A stretch of DNA of 64,000 nucleotides from Deinococcus betulae (GCF_020166395.1 NZ_JAIQXU010000024.1:1-64000); one strand, 5' to 3'. Counted from the first letter of the stretch, positions 1 through 13,206 are shown. Program-made: numbers and translations. The notes: generated by a model not told the origin, from the sequence alone.

Positions 1-306
1 TCTTTACTCCCTCCAAGCGGTGGACAGCACGCAAAAGTGCCCTTTGCTCGGGCATCCCCCCGCGCATACCGCAGGGTTCTGGGGGCACGCGTGCGCCCAC
101 ATTGGGTTGAATCTCGCCAGGGCAGTGTCCCGCCGTGCTGGCACGCTACGCCGCGTTTCCGCTCGCCGCCGTCGCAAGGCCGTTCAGCCTGCGCCGGCTG
201 GGCCGTGACTCCACGGCGTACCGAAGAGTTAGGGTACATGATTTGGCCTGGCCTGGCAAGGGGCGACCTGGCTAGGTGGTCAGACCGCCCCACAGCGAAC
301 CTGGCG
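1..306. other. Intergenic or unresolved stretch at window edge
   Basis: No convincing gene is seen here. The open frames present have no ribosome-binding site and no recognisable protein sequence. It lies downstream of the minus-strand membrane protein that ends at 307. Confidence 0.4.
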
Positions 307-729
307 TTACCGACTGGTGTACGCCACGACTTCGCGGTCAAAGGCGCCCACCAGCATCACCAGGCCTAGCAGGGTGCCCAGCGGAAAAATCAGCAGACTG
401 ACCACGCCGATTAGGAGGCTGGACACGCGGCCCCAGGCCCGGCCTTCAAGGACGGCGCGCCGGGTGAAATACAGCAGCAGAATCTCCAGACTGGTCAGGG
501 CAAACGACAGCCACAGCACCGTGGGGATCAGGGCAGGAGGCAGCACTTCAGTGGGCAGGCCCAGTTGCGCCTGAATCTGGGGCAGCATCTCCTGAATCCG
601 AGGGCCTAGAAAGGGCAGAGTGAGCAGAGAAAAGGCGGCGTACAACAGCGAAATCAACAGCGGCACCGTCAGGAAGCTCAGGCGCTTAGGCACCGGACCA
701 GGCGTGGGAGCAGAAGCAGGGGCAGTCAT
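307..729 (-). CDS. Small integral membrane protein, unknown function
   Basis: A 140-residue protein with a proline-rich N-terminus and three clear hydrophobic segments, around residues 19-42, 65-90 and 105-130, so an inner-membrane protein is likely. I chose the ATG at 729; an in-frame GTG at 795 would add 22 residues that are not hydrophobic and do not look conserved. No domain is recognised. It sits after the fusA terminator on the same strand, so it is probably transcribed on its own. It could be a small transporter subunit or a DUF-type membrane protein; nothing in the sequence decides. Confidence 0.6.
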   Translation of the reverse strand: MTAPASAPTPGPVPKRLSFLTVPLLISLLYAAFSLLTLPFLGPRIQEMLPQIQAQLGLPTEVLPPALIPTVLWLSFALTSLEILLLYFTRRAVLEGRAWGRVSSLLIGVVSLLIFPLGTLLGLVMLVGAFDREVVAYTSR

Positions 730-840
730 GTGAGCAGAGTAGCGCGAGCTCAACAGGAGCCGCCCGCCACTCCAGACACCGCAACTGTCTGACACAGGCT
801 TGAGCGCCCCCTTGCCTGCACAGCTACTGGAACAGCCATC

Positions 841-867
841 AAAAAGAGCGCCCCCGAGGAGGCGCTC
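841..867 (-). terminator. Rho-independent terminator after fusA
   Basis: A 7-bp stem (GAGCGCC/GGCGCTC) with a GA-rich loop is followed on the minus strand by five T residues. It begins 20 nt past the fusA stop and ends the str operon; tuf does not follow fusA here. Confidence 0.8.
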
Positions 868-887
868 CTTTCTAGCCTAAGCGGCGT

Positions 888-2981
<2,094 letters not shown>

Positions 2982-3079
2982 AAGACTCCCTGATTCTGTC
3001 GGGTGACGTGTCTCGTCACCGTCAGTTCGGCACCCTGTTGAGGGGTTGGGGCAGCGGGCTTCCTCGCCTCACGCGAGAT

Positions 3080-3249
3080 GGACGGTAGGGGGCGCCTACC
3101 GTCCGGGGGAGTGGGCTGCCGGGCTGTCCCCGGGCAGCTTGTGCTCTGTTGCGCGGCCAGTGGAAAAGCGCCACTGGCCGCTTCACGCCGCACAAGCTGC
3201 TTGCTGTTCCCACTCGCTCCGCTTGAATTTCGGGGCCTTGCCCCGAAAT
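3080..3249. repeat. Cluster of strong inverted repeats between rpsG and fusA
   Basis: Three separate dyads lie in 170 bp. A 10-bp stem pairs 3080-3089 with 3095-3104. A nested pair has an outer 11-bp arm (3134-3144 with 3190-3200) and an inner 11-bp arm (3153-3163 with 3171-3181). A 10-bp stem pairs 3227-3236 with 3240-3249 and starts just after the rpsG stop. None has a good U-tract, so they may be mRNA-stability or attenuation structures, or a small non-coding repeat, rather than simple terminators. Confidence 0.6.
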
Positions 3250-3254
3250 CGGAC

Positions 3255-3725
<471 letters not shown>

Positions 3726-3856
3726 GGTTGACTCCCTTGAGGCTCAGCCCGGACCGTTCCGGGCGAGCGCGCGCACTTCAGGCGCGAATAACGTGCTTCA
3801 TTGGCATCACCCCTTGGGGTGAAGGCGGGCTGGGCCGGCAGGCGGCCCTAGACGCC

Positions 3857-4261
<405 letters not shown>

Positions 4262-4484
4262 GGAAAATCACTCCTAACAAAAAGTATGAAGAGGGCGGGT
4301 GGCGGCCCACGCGGACGGGACCGTCAAGGGTTGACGAAACGGAACTCTGAGGTGATCGCGCACCCGCTCTTCTGGGGGTGGCCTGCCGAAACACGGACTG
4401 GTGCAACCCTGGAACCCAGAGCCGTGTTCAACCTTCCCAGCATACGCCTGCGGCCTCAAGCCGTGCAAGAGGGAGCGTGGGCCG

Positions 4485-4511
4485 TCAAAACCCCCGCCAG
4501 GACGGCGGGGG
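4485..4511 (-). terminator. Terminator after the cytolysin-like lipoprotein gene
   Basis: The stem CCCCCGCC/GGCGGGGG (4491-4498 with 4504-4511) is followed on the minus strand by TTTT. It lies 24 nt past the stop of the gene ending at 4535 and separates it from rpsL. Confidence 0.8.
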
Positions 4512-4534
4512 AAGCGTGAGCGTCCGCTTTTGCT

Positions 4535-6220
4535 TTATCGGCCTGTCACACCAGTCGAGCCCACGACCGTCATCCCCTGCAAGTCGCCGGAGTGACAGGT
4601 GCCGCAGCTGTCCTCGCTGACCAGGCGCTCGCTGCCGTTGACCAGCAGGGCCACGCGGGTGTCGCGGCGGGAGGTGCCGAAAAGACCGTAGGAATTGACG
4701 GTGCTGCGAATCCGCAGCCGGTTCAGGTCGCTGGCCATCAGGTTGGACACGTCGTAGTACTGGTCCGAGCCGTCTTGGGACTGCTGCACAATCGTCGTGT
4801 TGTTGCCGCTGGAATTGGTCAGGTAGACCTCGGTGTCGCCCTTGCGGTTGCTGACGCGCAGCTCGATCTTGGGCCCAAGGCGGCAGGTGCGCTTCAGGAA
4901 CTTGGACGTGGTCTGGTAGATGGCGTTGCGGTTGTCCCAGCGCTTGAGGGTAAAGCCGATGGGCTTCAGGGTGGTCAGGGGGAAATCGGTCATCTTGAAG
5001 TAGTCGCGCCAGGCGTCGCCGCTGAACAGAGCCACCTGCGCGGCGTAAGGGCCGCCCATGGCCAGCACGTTCAGGCTGCTGTTTTTGACCAGTTCTTTCT
5101 GCTCGGTGCTCAGGCTGCCCGACTGCTCGCTGTACTTGACTTCCAGGGCGGCAGCCAGGGCGCTGGCCGAACGGTGGGTGTCGTAGCGCAGGACCATCAG
5201 GCGGCCGTACTGCACCTTGTTGATGTAGGTGGGCAGGTTGCTGGAGGACAGCTGCCCGATGGACTGAAGGTACGACAGGTCGCCGGTGGTCAGGCTGTTG
5301 TTGAACAGCATGTTGGCGGGCGTGCCGTTCTCGGTGACGCCAACGTTGGCCAGAGTCTGCACGAAGACCACGTAGACGCTGCTCTTTTCGACGCTGGAAC
5401 TGGAGTCCATAGAGCCGGTCACACCCACCCCGTGAAACTTGAGGTTCAACTTGAGCTTGTGGCTGAGTTCGCGCAGGCTTGAGGCCTCCTGCACCTTCAG
5501 GAACACGTTGCTGGGCTGACCTAGTGACGACGCGCCGCTGAACATGTTGCCAATGGCGCCCAGCACCCCGGCCGAATCCGGCGCCACGTTGGGCGTGCTG
5601 GTAAAGCGGGTGTCGCTTTCAATAGTCAGGGGCACGCGCTTGTTCGTGGGCACGCTGATGGTGGCCATGGTCGAAGCGCCGCCGTACAGGCTGTCGCCCT
5701 GAATCAGCGCGCCGGGCCAGATGGTCGTGGGTGGCTCTTCCATCAGGACATGCCCACTGGCTGGGTCGTTGACATAGTCCACCAGCACGCTGGAGCACAG
5801 GTCGTAGGGGTCGGCACTGGGCGGCGGCAAGGTCTGCTGCCAGACGCTGGGGGCGCCCACAAACAGCCCGTCAATCTGCGCCTGGGTATCCGGCAGCACC
5901 TGAGCGCGGAAAGCCGCTGGCGCCTGCAGGTAGGGGTTAGCGGCTTCCAGCAGCGACACGCCGTACTGGGCCGCGCGGTTTTCCAGCTCGCTCCAGGGCC
6001 GCACCTGTGGGGCGGATGAGGTGGGTTCGCCCGGATCACCGGGCTCGCCGGGGTCACAGGGGTCAGGCACACGCTGGGCGTTCAGACCAGCGCTCTCGGT
6101 CACGGGGCACTCTGGAAAGCGCTGGCTGTCCAGCCGCTCAGGTGCGGGCGCCTGACCACAGGCCCCCAGGGCCAGCATGAGCGAAGTGACGAGCAACAGA
6201 CGGGAAGCGGGGTGAGACAT
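4535..6220 (-). CDS. Cholesterol-dependent (thiol-activated) cytolysin-like lipoprotein
   Basis: A 561-residue protein with a lipoprotein signal (lipobox LALGAC, Cys21), so probably anchored in a membrane facing the envelope. The middle aligns by eye with the pore-forming core of thiol-activated cytolysins: WPGALIQGDSLY (compare YPGAL), VYVVFVQTL (compare the strand before the conserved F-Y segment), INKVQYGRLMVL (compare VSNVAYGRTIYV), LNVLAMGG (compare FTAVVLGGDA), and a later PIGFTLKRWDN segment. The tryptophan-rich undecapeptide of domain 4 is absent; a different C-terminal beta-rich domain replaces it and ends in a CGTCH haem-c-type motif (about residues 539-543). Start at ATG 6220 behind AAGGAG. 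A monocistronic unit. Family assignment is inference from motifs; cytolytic activity is not implied. Confidence 0.7.
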   Translation of the reverse strand: MSHPASRLLLVTSLMLALGACGQAPAPERLDSQRFPECPVTESAGLNAQRVPDPCDPGEPGDPGEPTSSAPQVRPWSELENRAAQYGVSLLEAANPYLQAPAAFRAQVLPDTQAQIDGLFVGAPSVWQQTLPPPSADPYDLCSSVLVDYVNDPASGHVLMEEPPTTIWPGALIQGDSLYGGASTMATISVPTNKRVPLTIESDTRFTSTPNVAPDSAGVLGAIGNMFSGASSLGQPSNVFLKVQEASSLRELSHKLKLNLKFHGVGVTGSMDSSSSVEKSSVYVVFVQTLANVGVTENGTPANMLFNNSLTTGDLSYLQSIGQLSSSNLPTYINKVQYGRLMVLRYDTHRSASALAAALEVKYSEQSGSLSTEQKELVKNSSLNVLAMGGPYAAQVALFSGDAWRDYFKMTDFPLTTLKPIGFTLKRWDNRNAIYQTTSKFLKRTCRLGPKIELRVSNRKGDTEVYLTNSSGNNTTIVQQSQDGSDQYYDVSNLMASDLNRLRIRSTVNSYGLFGTSRRDTRVALLVNGSERLVSEDSCGTCHSGDLQGMTVVGSTGVTGR

Positions 6221-6411
6221 GGTGGACTCCTTGAACAGAGAGGGGAAGGCGGTGGGGGGCATTTCGCCGAAGTCCGCTTGGCCCGGACCTCTCTGGCGTG
6301 GAGTGAGTGTGCGCCCGCCCCCAGGAACGCCCAGGGAAACGCCGCCGGATTCCCTGCGCGTTCCCGCCTTCTCTCTGGCCCCAAGTCACAGCCCAGCCCC
6401 TTTACTGGTCG

Positions 6412-6441
6412 CTGGCACGTCGCCGGAGGCTGTGCTACACT
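6412..6441 (+). promoter_or_regulatory. Putative promoter of tRNA-Ser
   Basis: A -10 TACACT (6436-6441) stands 18 nt after a weak -35 CTGGCA (6412-6417) and 25 nt before the tRNA 5' end. Confidence 0.45.
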
Positions 6442-6463
6442 CCGCTCTGCCCGTTCTTTCCCG

Positions 6464-6557
<94 letters not shown>

Positions 6558-6564
6558 AGCCAAG

Positions 6565-6590
6565 CCCCCAGGTCAGCGCCTGGGGGTTTT
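6565..6590 (+). terminator. Terminator after tRNA-Ser
   Basis: A perfect 8-bp stem CCCCCAGG/CCTGGGGG with a 6-nt loop, followed by TTTT. Confidence 0.9.
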
Positions 6591-6697
6591 GCGTTCAGGG
6601 TCACCGCGCCCTTGGGCGGGATGGACAGACACCCCTCGGGGCCACAGCAACAGCTGTTCGTAATGCGCTTACTTGTGGGCCGCTGGGCCAATCTGCT

Positions 6698-7150
6698 TCA
6701 GCGCGACGAAACACCGTTGTGATCTGCGTTCAGGACGCCCAGCACCGCCGCTTCCCGCGCCGCCAGCACCACCGCGCCGTGGGCCTCCCGCAGGGCCTCG
6801 GGTGGCAGTGGCAGATACAGCGCGTCGTACAGGGCCTGCCCAGCGCGGGCCAGCGCCACCAGTTCGGCGCGCCAGGCCGCCGCGTCGGTGGGCGTCCAGG
6901 TGGCCGGGTCGTTCGAGTCTTCCAGGAGGGCGTGGGGGTCACTCAGGCGTGCGGCAGTCAGCTCCAGGTGGTGCCGCAGCGCCAGCACCCGCCGGGCCAG
7001 GGCAGGCCGGGCCTGCACCGCGCCGAAAGTGAGGGTGTGGACAGTGTGCAGCAGCCCACGCTCGCCGGGGCCACTGAACAGGCCAGTCAGGCCGTCCGGG
7101 CCATACAGCACTTCTCGCAGGGTGTCGCGCAGCAGGTCGGGGGCAGCCAT
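6698..7150 (-). CDS. Hypothetical helical protein
   Basis: A 150-residue, leucine/alanine-rich, probably all-helical cytoplasmic protein of unknown function. The start is the ATG at 7150 (MAAPDLL): a TACCGT box (minus strand, 7159-7164) sits 8 nt upstream, consistent with a leaderless transcript. A longer open frame continues upstream to 7597, but that extension overlaps the start of hflX on the other strand and lacks coding character. No motif is recognised. It is divergent from hflX. Confidence 0.6.
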   Translation of the reverse strand: MAAPDLLRDTLREVLYGPDGLTGLFSGPGERGLLHTVHTLTFGAVQARPALARRVLALRHHLELTAARLSDPHALLEDSNDPATWTPTDAAAWRAELVALARAGQALYDALYLPLPPEALREAHGAVVLAAREAAVLGVLNADHNGVSSR

Positions 7151-7468
7151 CGTGATGCACGGTACGCCACACAGCGGATGCCGGTTCCGCCGCTCCTGTC
7201 CTACCCTGAGGGCACGATGATCCTGAAGATCAAGATTTTCCTGTAATCGCACACGTTTGGCAGCGGCCCTCACGGTAAAATGAGGCCAATGCCGAACCCC
7301 TGTGCCGACCCCGGCCCCGCGAACCTTGTTCGGCTGGCCTGCGGTTGGCCCAGGCGTGACCCTCTGGGCTCTGAGCATCCGCTCGCCCCTCTTCACCTTC
7401 TCTGTCTGCCTGCGGCATACCGCCTGCAGCCGGGCGTCCCTCCAAGGAAGTGAACGACCATAGATAAA
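7151..7468. other. Divergent intergenic region upstream of hflX
   Basis: A 318-bp gap between two divergent genes. On the minus side it contains the TACCGT box of the 150-residue protein. On the plus side a TAAAAT hexamer at 7276-7281 could be a -10 for hflX, but its -35 is poor. Nothing else is recognised. Confidence 0.4.
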
Positions 7469-9178
<1,710 letters not shown>

Positions 9179-9210
9179 GCAGGACCACACCGCACAAGTC
9201 AGCATCCACA

Positions 9211-9236
9211 GGGACAGCCGGCGCGCTGTCCCTTTT
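9211..9236 (+). terminator. Terminator after hflX
   Basis: The stem GGGACAGC/GCTGTCCC (9211-9218 with 9225-9232) is followed by TTTTG, 32 nt past the hflX stop. Confidence 0.85.
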
Positions 9237-9276
9237 GTCGGATGCCCCCGCCGCGCAACTCTGCCAGAGTCGGCGG

Positions 9277-10200
9277 ATGCTGGCCTGGGTGTATCTGATT
9301 CTGGTGATGCTGGTCTGGGGGCTGGGGGAAACCCTGGGAGAACGGACGGTGCCCACGCTGCTGCTGGCGTATGCGCCGCCGGTGGTCTGGGCGCTGCCCG
9401 CGCCTCTGGTGATCGGCTGGGCACTCTGGCGCCGACGAGGCCGCCGGGCAGCCCTGGCGGCCACGGTTCTGGCACTGTGGGGCGCGGGCCTGCTGCACTG
9501 GTCGCCTCAGCAGAGCGGGGCCCTGCGCGTGGTGACCTACAACGTGCTGCGCGGTGACCGCGTGAGTCCAGGGCAGCTGGGCCAGGCGCTGCGGAGCCTG
9601 AACGCCGACGTGATTCTGCTGCAAGAGAGCAATTTTCGCCGGGCTGACTTTCGGGCAGCCCTGGAACAGGCATTGCCCGGCTACCACGCCGAACATGCCG
9701 CCGAGGTCAGCACCTTGACGCGGCTGCCCATTCTGGCCGCCCAGCGCCTGTCGCTCCCAGGCAACCGGCGCGAGGTACTGGTCACCCGCCTGCGCTGGCA
9801 GGGGCAGCCGCTGACAGTGGTCAATGCCCACCTGGGCACAGTGCAGGTGGTGGACGCCCTGGCGGGGGACTGGGCCTACTTGCAGCGCACGCGCAACAAC
9901 CGTGAAGCCCAGGTGGCGCGGCTGGAGGCGCTGGCCGCGCAGACGGGGGGGCGCGTGTTGCTGGGTGGCGACCTGAATACACCGCCGCGCGGCCGGGTGT
10001 GGCGGCGGCTGCGGGTGGCCTACGGTCCCGACGCCCACGACCTCGCCGGACGCGGCCCTGGCTGGAGCTTTCCAGCGCTGCGGGTCCGCATTGACCATCT
10101 GCTGACCGACGACCTGAACCCCACCACCAGCCGGGTGCTGCCCTGGACCTTCAGCGACCACCGCCCCCTGCTGGCGGAGTTTGCAGGGCCACCCCGCTGA
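9277..10200 (+). CDS. Membrane-anchored endonuclease/exonuclease/phosphatase (EEP) family protein
   Basis: A 307-residue protein with two to three N-terminal membrane segments (about residues 3-20, 30-50 and 58-75) followed by an EEP (exonuclease III-like) catalytic domain. Visible family motifs are VVTYNVLRG, VILLQES, LLGGDLNTPP, RIDHLL and FSDHRPLLAEF, which hold the metal-binding and general-base residues. Members hydrolyse phosphodiester or phosphomonoester bonds in nucleic acids, lipids or sugars; the substrate cannot be read from sequence. The catalytic part probably faces outward. Start at ATG 9277; an upstream ATG at 9235 overlaps the hflX terminator and is less likely. Confidence 0.85.
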   Translation: MLAWVYLILVMLVWGLGETLGERTVPTLLLAYAPPVVWALPAPLVIGWALWRRRGRRAALAATVLALWGAGLLHWSPQQSGALRVVTYNVLRGDRVSPGQLGQALRSLNADVILLQESNFRRADFRAALEQALPGYHAEHAAEVSTLTRLPILAAQRLSLPGNRREVLVTRLRWQGQPLTVVNAHLGTVQVVDALAGDWAYLQRTRNNREAQVARLEALAAQTGGRVLLGGDLNTPPRGRVWRRLRVAYGPDAHDLAGRGPGWSFPALRVRIDHLLTDDLNPTTSRVLPWTFSDHRPLLAEFAGPPR

Positions 10201-10246
10201 CAGCGGTTGCCCGTTCCATTGAGGCGCCAACACCGCCTCTCTACTC

Positions 10247-10312
10247 CACTTTTGCTGCTGTCTGTGACGGATATTCTCTGTGTTCGCCTCAGCGTGGTTG
10301 AGGGTAATGATC
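10247..10312. repeat. Non-coding repeat copy, related to 28250-28312
   Basis: It shares CCACTTTTGCT and a GTTCGC(C/T)TCAG(C/A)G(T/C)GGTTGAG segment with the region after the DUF3995 gene. The right edge overlaps the end of the P-loop gene. This is a candidate member of a small dispersed repeat family. Confidence 0.4.
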
Positions 10313-10861
10313 CTCAATCACGCTAGGGCTGGGTTCCGCTGTAAGTGGGCGCTGCGCGGCCAGCCACGCCTGGGCCTGCGCCGGGGTCCGGAGCCGCACC
10401 AGGGTCAGGTGGGGAAACTGGGCCACCAGCGCCGGGGTTTCGCGGCGCCGGCGCCAGTGGGTGCGGAAAAACCAGCGCACCGGTCCCTCGGCACTGACCG
10501 CGCCGCGCAGATGCTCGCGGTTGCCGTTCCAGAGTTCCTGCTGGGTCAGCACCCGCCGCGCCGTGCGGGTCAGCGCCCGCCAGAACACCACGGGCCCCGG
10601 ATAATCCAACCAGACCAGCGTGTCGGCCCGCGCCCAGCCTAGGTCACGGGCTTTGGCATAGTTGCCGTCCATGACCCAAGCGTCCTGCACCGTAAAAGTG
10701 GCCACCTGCGCACGAAACTGGGCCAGCGGAGCTTCCTGCCACCCCGCCTGATGGTTCCAGGCGTCCTGCTCGCCGTGGGGCACACCCAGCCGCCCGGCCA
10801 GAGCGCGCGCCAGGGTAGTCTTGCCGCTGCTAGTGGTGCCAATCACGAGAACGCGCTGCAT
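10289..10861 (-). CDS. P-loop NTPase, AAA/adenylate-kinase-like (FlaR-type) family
   Basis: A 190-residue cytoplasmic protein beginning with a Walker A motif GTTSSGKTT (residues 8-16). The HGEQDAWNHQAGW segment and WVMDGNYAKARDLGWARAD (about 60-80) are the hallmarks of the small kinases annotated as DNA topology modulation/FlaR-like or shikimate-kinase-like proteins. It likely phosphorylates a small molecule; the substrate is unknown. ATG at 10861, preceded on the minus strand by GGGCAGG and, 15 nt upstream, a TAGTCT box. The 3' end folds into a hairpin inside the coding sequence. A stand-alone gene downstream of the PQQ dehydrogenase. Confidence 0.8.
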   Translation of the reverse strand: MQRVLVIGTTSSGKTTLARALAGRLGVPHGEQDAWNHQAGWQEAPLAQFRAQVATFTVQDAWVMDGNYAKARDLGWARADTLVWLDYPGPVVFWRALTRTARRVLTQQELWNGNREHLRGAVSAEGPVRWFFRTHWRRRRETPALVAQFPHLTLVRLRTPAQAQAWLAAQRPLTAEPSPSVIEDHYPQPR

Positions 10862-10883
10862 CCTGCCCAGAAAACCAGACTAA

Positions 10884-10912
10884 GGGCTGACCGCGCATCC
10901 GCCAGTCAGCCC
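10884..10912 (-). terminator. Possible terminator after the PQQ-dependent dehydrogenase gene
   Basis: An 8-bp inverted repeat GGGCTGAC/GTCAGCCC with a 13-nt loop follows the stop at 10925. The trailing minus-strand sequence (CTTAGTCT) is only modestly T-rich, so this is weak as an intrinsic terminator. Confidence 0.4.
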
Positions 10913-10924
10913 ATACCGGCCCCT

Positions 10925-12049
10925 TTAAGGCCGCGCGGTCAGCTTCAGAATCCGGCCGCTGCTGTATTCGGCGACGTACAGCTCGCCGCGCTCGTCTTCA
11001 CCGAAGGTGCTGGGGCCGCTGACCTTGCCCAGTGTGGCCTTACTCCAACTCTGGCCCGTGGTGGGCGCCCCCCAGACCGTGCCCGAGGCGAAGTCGGCAA
11101 ACACATACTGACCCTTGAGCGCCGGGACTGCGCTGCCCCGGTAGACGTACCCGCCCGTGATGCTCTGGCCTTCCTGGCGGCCGTATACCAGCACCGGCTC
11201 GGTGTAGGGGCCAGACTTGCAGTTGGCTTCGTAGCACTGCCGGCCCTCGCGCACGCGCCAGCCGTAATTTTCGCCGCCCTTGCTGGCGCGCGGCTGCCGG
11301 TCCACTTCCTCAAAGGCGTTCTGGCCCACGTCGGCAATCACCAGGTCGCCCGTTTGCCGGTCAAAGGAAAAGCGCCACGGGTTGCGCAGGCCATACGCCC
11401 AGATGTTGGCGTTGGCGCCGCTGCGGCCTGCAAAGGGATTGCCCGGCGCGGGCTTGGCCTCGGCGCCGCGCACATCGAAGCGCAGAATCTTGCCCAGCGG
11501 CGACGCGAGGTTCTGGGCATTGTTCTGGGGGTCACCGCCCGAGCCGCCGTCCCCCAGACCCAGATACAGAAAACCGTCTGGCCCGAAAGCCAACTGGCCG
11601 CCGTTGTGGTTAGCGTAGGGCTGCTTGGCGGTAAAGAGGGTCTTGGCACTGGCGGGGTCGGCGCGGGTGCCGCCTGCCGCGGCTGTGTAACGGGCCAGCA
11701 CGGTGTTGCCGTTCCGGTCCGTGTAATGCACGTACAGACGCCGGTTGGTCTTGTAGGCAGGGTCAAAGGCCAGCCCCAGCAGCCCGCGCTCGCCGCCCGC
11801 CCGGGTCAGGGCCCGCAGGTCCAGAAAGGTGCCGCTCTGGACCTGGCTGCCCTGAACCACCCGGATGCGCCCGTCCTGCTGCGCCACGTACAGCCGCCCC
11901 GAGCCGTCACCTGCATGCGTAATAGCCGTGACCTGCTCTAAGCCACTGACAAAGGGCGAGAAGGCCACGCTGGGGGCCTGGGCCGCAGCAGGACCAGACA
12001 GCGCGGCAGCCAGCAGGGCCGCAGACAGGGCAGACAGAGGGCGCACCAT
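10925..12049 (-). CDS. Secreted PQQ-dependent sugar dehydrogenase (glucose/sorbosone dehydrogenase family)
   Basis: A 374-residue exported protein with a signal peptide (residues 1-23, cleavage after AAAQA). The rest is a six-bladed beta-propeller of the soluble aldose sugar dehydrogenase type. Family motifs include YVAQQDGRIRVV, GGERGLLGLAFDP, NHNGGQLAFGPDGFLYLGLGDGG (holding the catalytic His and cofactor/Ca2+ contacts) and YGLRNPWRFSFD. The family oxidises aldoses in the periplasm using PQQ. The ATG at 12049 fits the signal peptide; the open frame continues 26 codons further up without coding character. Confidence 0.88.
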   Translation of the reverse strand: MVRPLSALSAALLAAALSGPAAAQAPSVAFSPFVSGLEQVTAITHAGDGSGRLYVAQQDGRIRVVQGSQVQSGTFLDLRALTRAGGERGLLGLAFDPAYKTNRRLYVHYTDRNGNTVLARYTAAAGGTRADPASAKTLFTAKQPYANHNGGQLAFGPDGFLYLGLGDGGSGGDPQNNAQNLASPLGKILRFDVRGAEAKPAPGNPFAGRSGANANIWAYGLRNPWRFSFDRQTGDLVIADVGQNAFEEVDRQPRASKGGENYGWRVREGRQCYEANCKSGPYTEPVLVYGRQEGQSITGGYVYRGSAVPALKGQYVFADFASGTVWGAPTTGQSWSKATLGKVSGPSTFGEDERGELYVAEYSSGRILKLTARP

Positions 12050-12180
12050 GCCCCAGTGTGCCGCGTGCTGGGGCGGCCTCTCCCTTGTGCGGCGTGAAGA
12101 GACCTTTACAGGTTTGGCACGCAGCACAGGGCAAAGCTGCCGGACACTAAGACCCTCAACTCTTTTCAGGAGGTTTTCCT

Positions 12181-12387
12181 ATGACTGGTCCCTACGACCG
12201 ACCCCCCTCCCCCGCCACCGAACCCACCGACACGCCCGCTCCCATGCCCGAGCAGATGCCGGGCCGCAGCGACACCGGCCCCATCAGCGACCCGCCGGCC
12301 AACCCGGACCTGCCCGGCATGCCCGAGCCAGATCCCACCCAGAACCCAGATACCCCTGGGCTCCCGGAGCCGATGCCTGCGATGTAA
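12181..12387 (+). CDS. Small proline-rich, acidic, disordered protein
   Basis: A 68-residue protein composed almost entirely of Pro, Asp, Glu, Thr, Gly and Met, with repeating PxPxxMPE-like units and no hydrophobic core, so it is predicted to be disordered. An excellent Shine-Dalgarno (CAGGAGG, 7 nt before the ATG at 12181) argues that it is really translated. No signal peptide and no known family. A GGCCAGC/GCTGGCC hairpin follows at 12418-12442. Its role is unknown; small hydrophilic proteins of this kind are often stress- or desiccation-linked, but that is only analogy. Confidence 0.65.
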   Translation: MTGPYDRPPSPATEPTDTPAPMPEQMPGRSDTGPISDPPANPDLPGMPEPDPTQNPDTPGLPEPMPAM

Positions 12388-12417
12388 CCCTAGGCGACCA
12401 GCCCCCGACTGGTTGTA

Positions 12418-12442
12418 CGGCCAGCGCTAAGAGGGCTGGCCG
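12418..12442 (+). terminator. Hairpin after the proline-rich small gene
   Basis: An 8-bp stem CGGCCAGC/GCTGGCCG with a 9-nt loop, followed by CTGTGCTGTG and no U-tract. A likely weak terminator or 3' stabilising structure. Confidence 0.45.
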
Positions 12443-12519
12443 CTGTGCTGTGCCCTCTTACCAAGTTTTCAAGTCGCAACACAGGGCCGCCTACTGACCC
12501 TTGCCCCACAGGCTGACAG

Positions 12520-13188
12520 CTATAGGGTGTGACCCTGTTCGCGCAGCCACGCCCTCTGGCGCGACCAGTCCGGCATGATGCGGGCCACATGCGCCCAGTA
12601 GCGCGCGGAATGATTCAGTTCCAGCAGATGCGCGGCCTCGTGGAGGGCGACGTAGTGAAAAACTTCCAGCGGCGCGCGGCTGAGTTTCCAGTGCAGGCGA
12701 ATATCGCCCCTGGCGGTGCAGCTGCCCCAGCGTGACCGCGCGGCACTCACCGTCACGCGGCCCAGCCGGCCCTGGGCGTCCAGTTGACCTGCATACGCCT
12801 CGACCAGTGCGCGGTAAGGCCCAGCGCAGGCTGCACGGGTCCAGCGTTCCAGGGCGACCTTAGGCTGGTCGAGAGGCAGGAAGAGAGTCTCCCCCACCCG
12901 TCGCGCTGGCCCGGCCCCTTCCAGGCGTACAGTCAGGAACTGACCCAGAAACGGCAATGGCTGGCCATCCTGCAGTGCACCCTGGGCTGGTGGGCGGGCC
13001 GCATAGGCCGCCAGATGTCTGGCCACCCAGTCACGCCGCGTGTCGAGAATGGCTTCCAGTTGCGCCACTGGCACCCGCACAGGGGCGTAAAGAGTCACAG
13101 TTCCAGGCGCCACCTGAAGCGCCACTGTCCGCCGCCGCGCACTGCGCTTGATCGTGACAGGCACGCCCGCAACTTCCCACATGCTCAT
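12520..13188 (-). CDS. YgjP-like zinc metallopeptidase (DUF45, WLM-related)
   Basis: A 222-residue cytoplasmic protein. The C-terminus contains the zinc site HEAAHLLELNHS followed by a YWAHVARIMPDW segment, characteristic of the YgjP/DUF45 M48-like peptidases. The central RSRWGSCTARGDIRLHWKL motif is also diagnostic. The physiological substrate of the family is unclear. I start at ATG 13188 (MSMWEV); extending to 13230 would run translation through a terminator-like hairpin. A stand-alone minus-strand gene downstream of the YpfJ gene. Confidence 0.85.
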   Translation of the reverse strand: MSMWEVAGVPVTIKRSARRRTVALQVAPGTVTLYAPVRVPVAQLEAILDTRRDWVARHLAAYAARPPAQGALQDGQPLPFLGQFLTVRLEGAGPARRVGETLFLPLDQPKVALERWTRAACAGPYRALVEAYAGQLDAQGRLGRVTVSAARSRWGSCTARGDIRLHWKLSRAPLEVFHYVALHEAAHLLELNHSARYWAHVARIMPDWSRQRAWLREQGHTL

Positions 13189-13206
13189 AGAAGACTGCAA
13201 AAGAAG

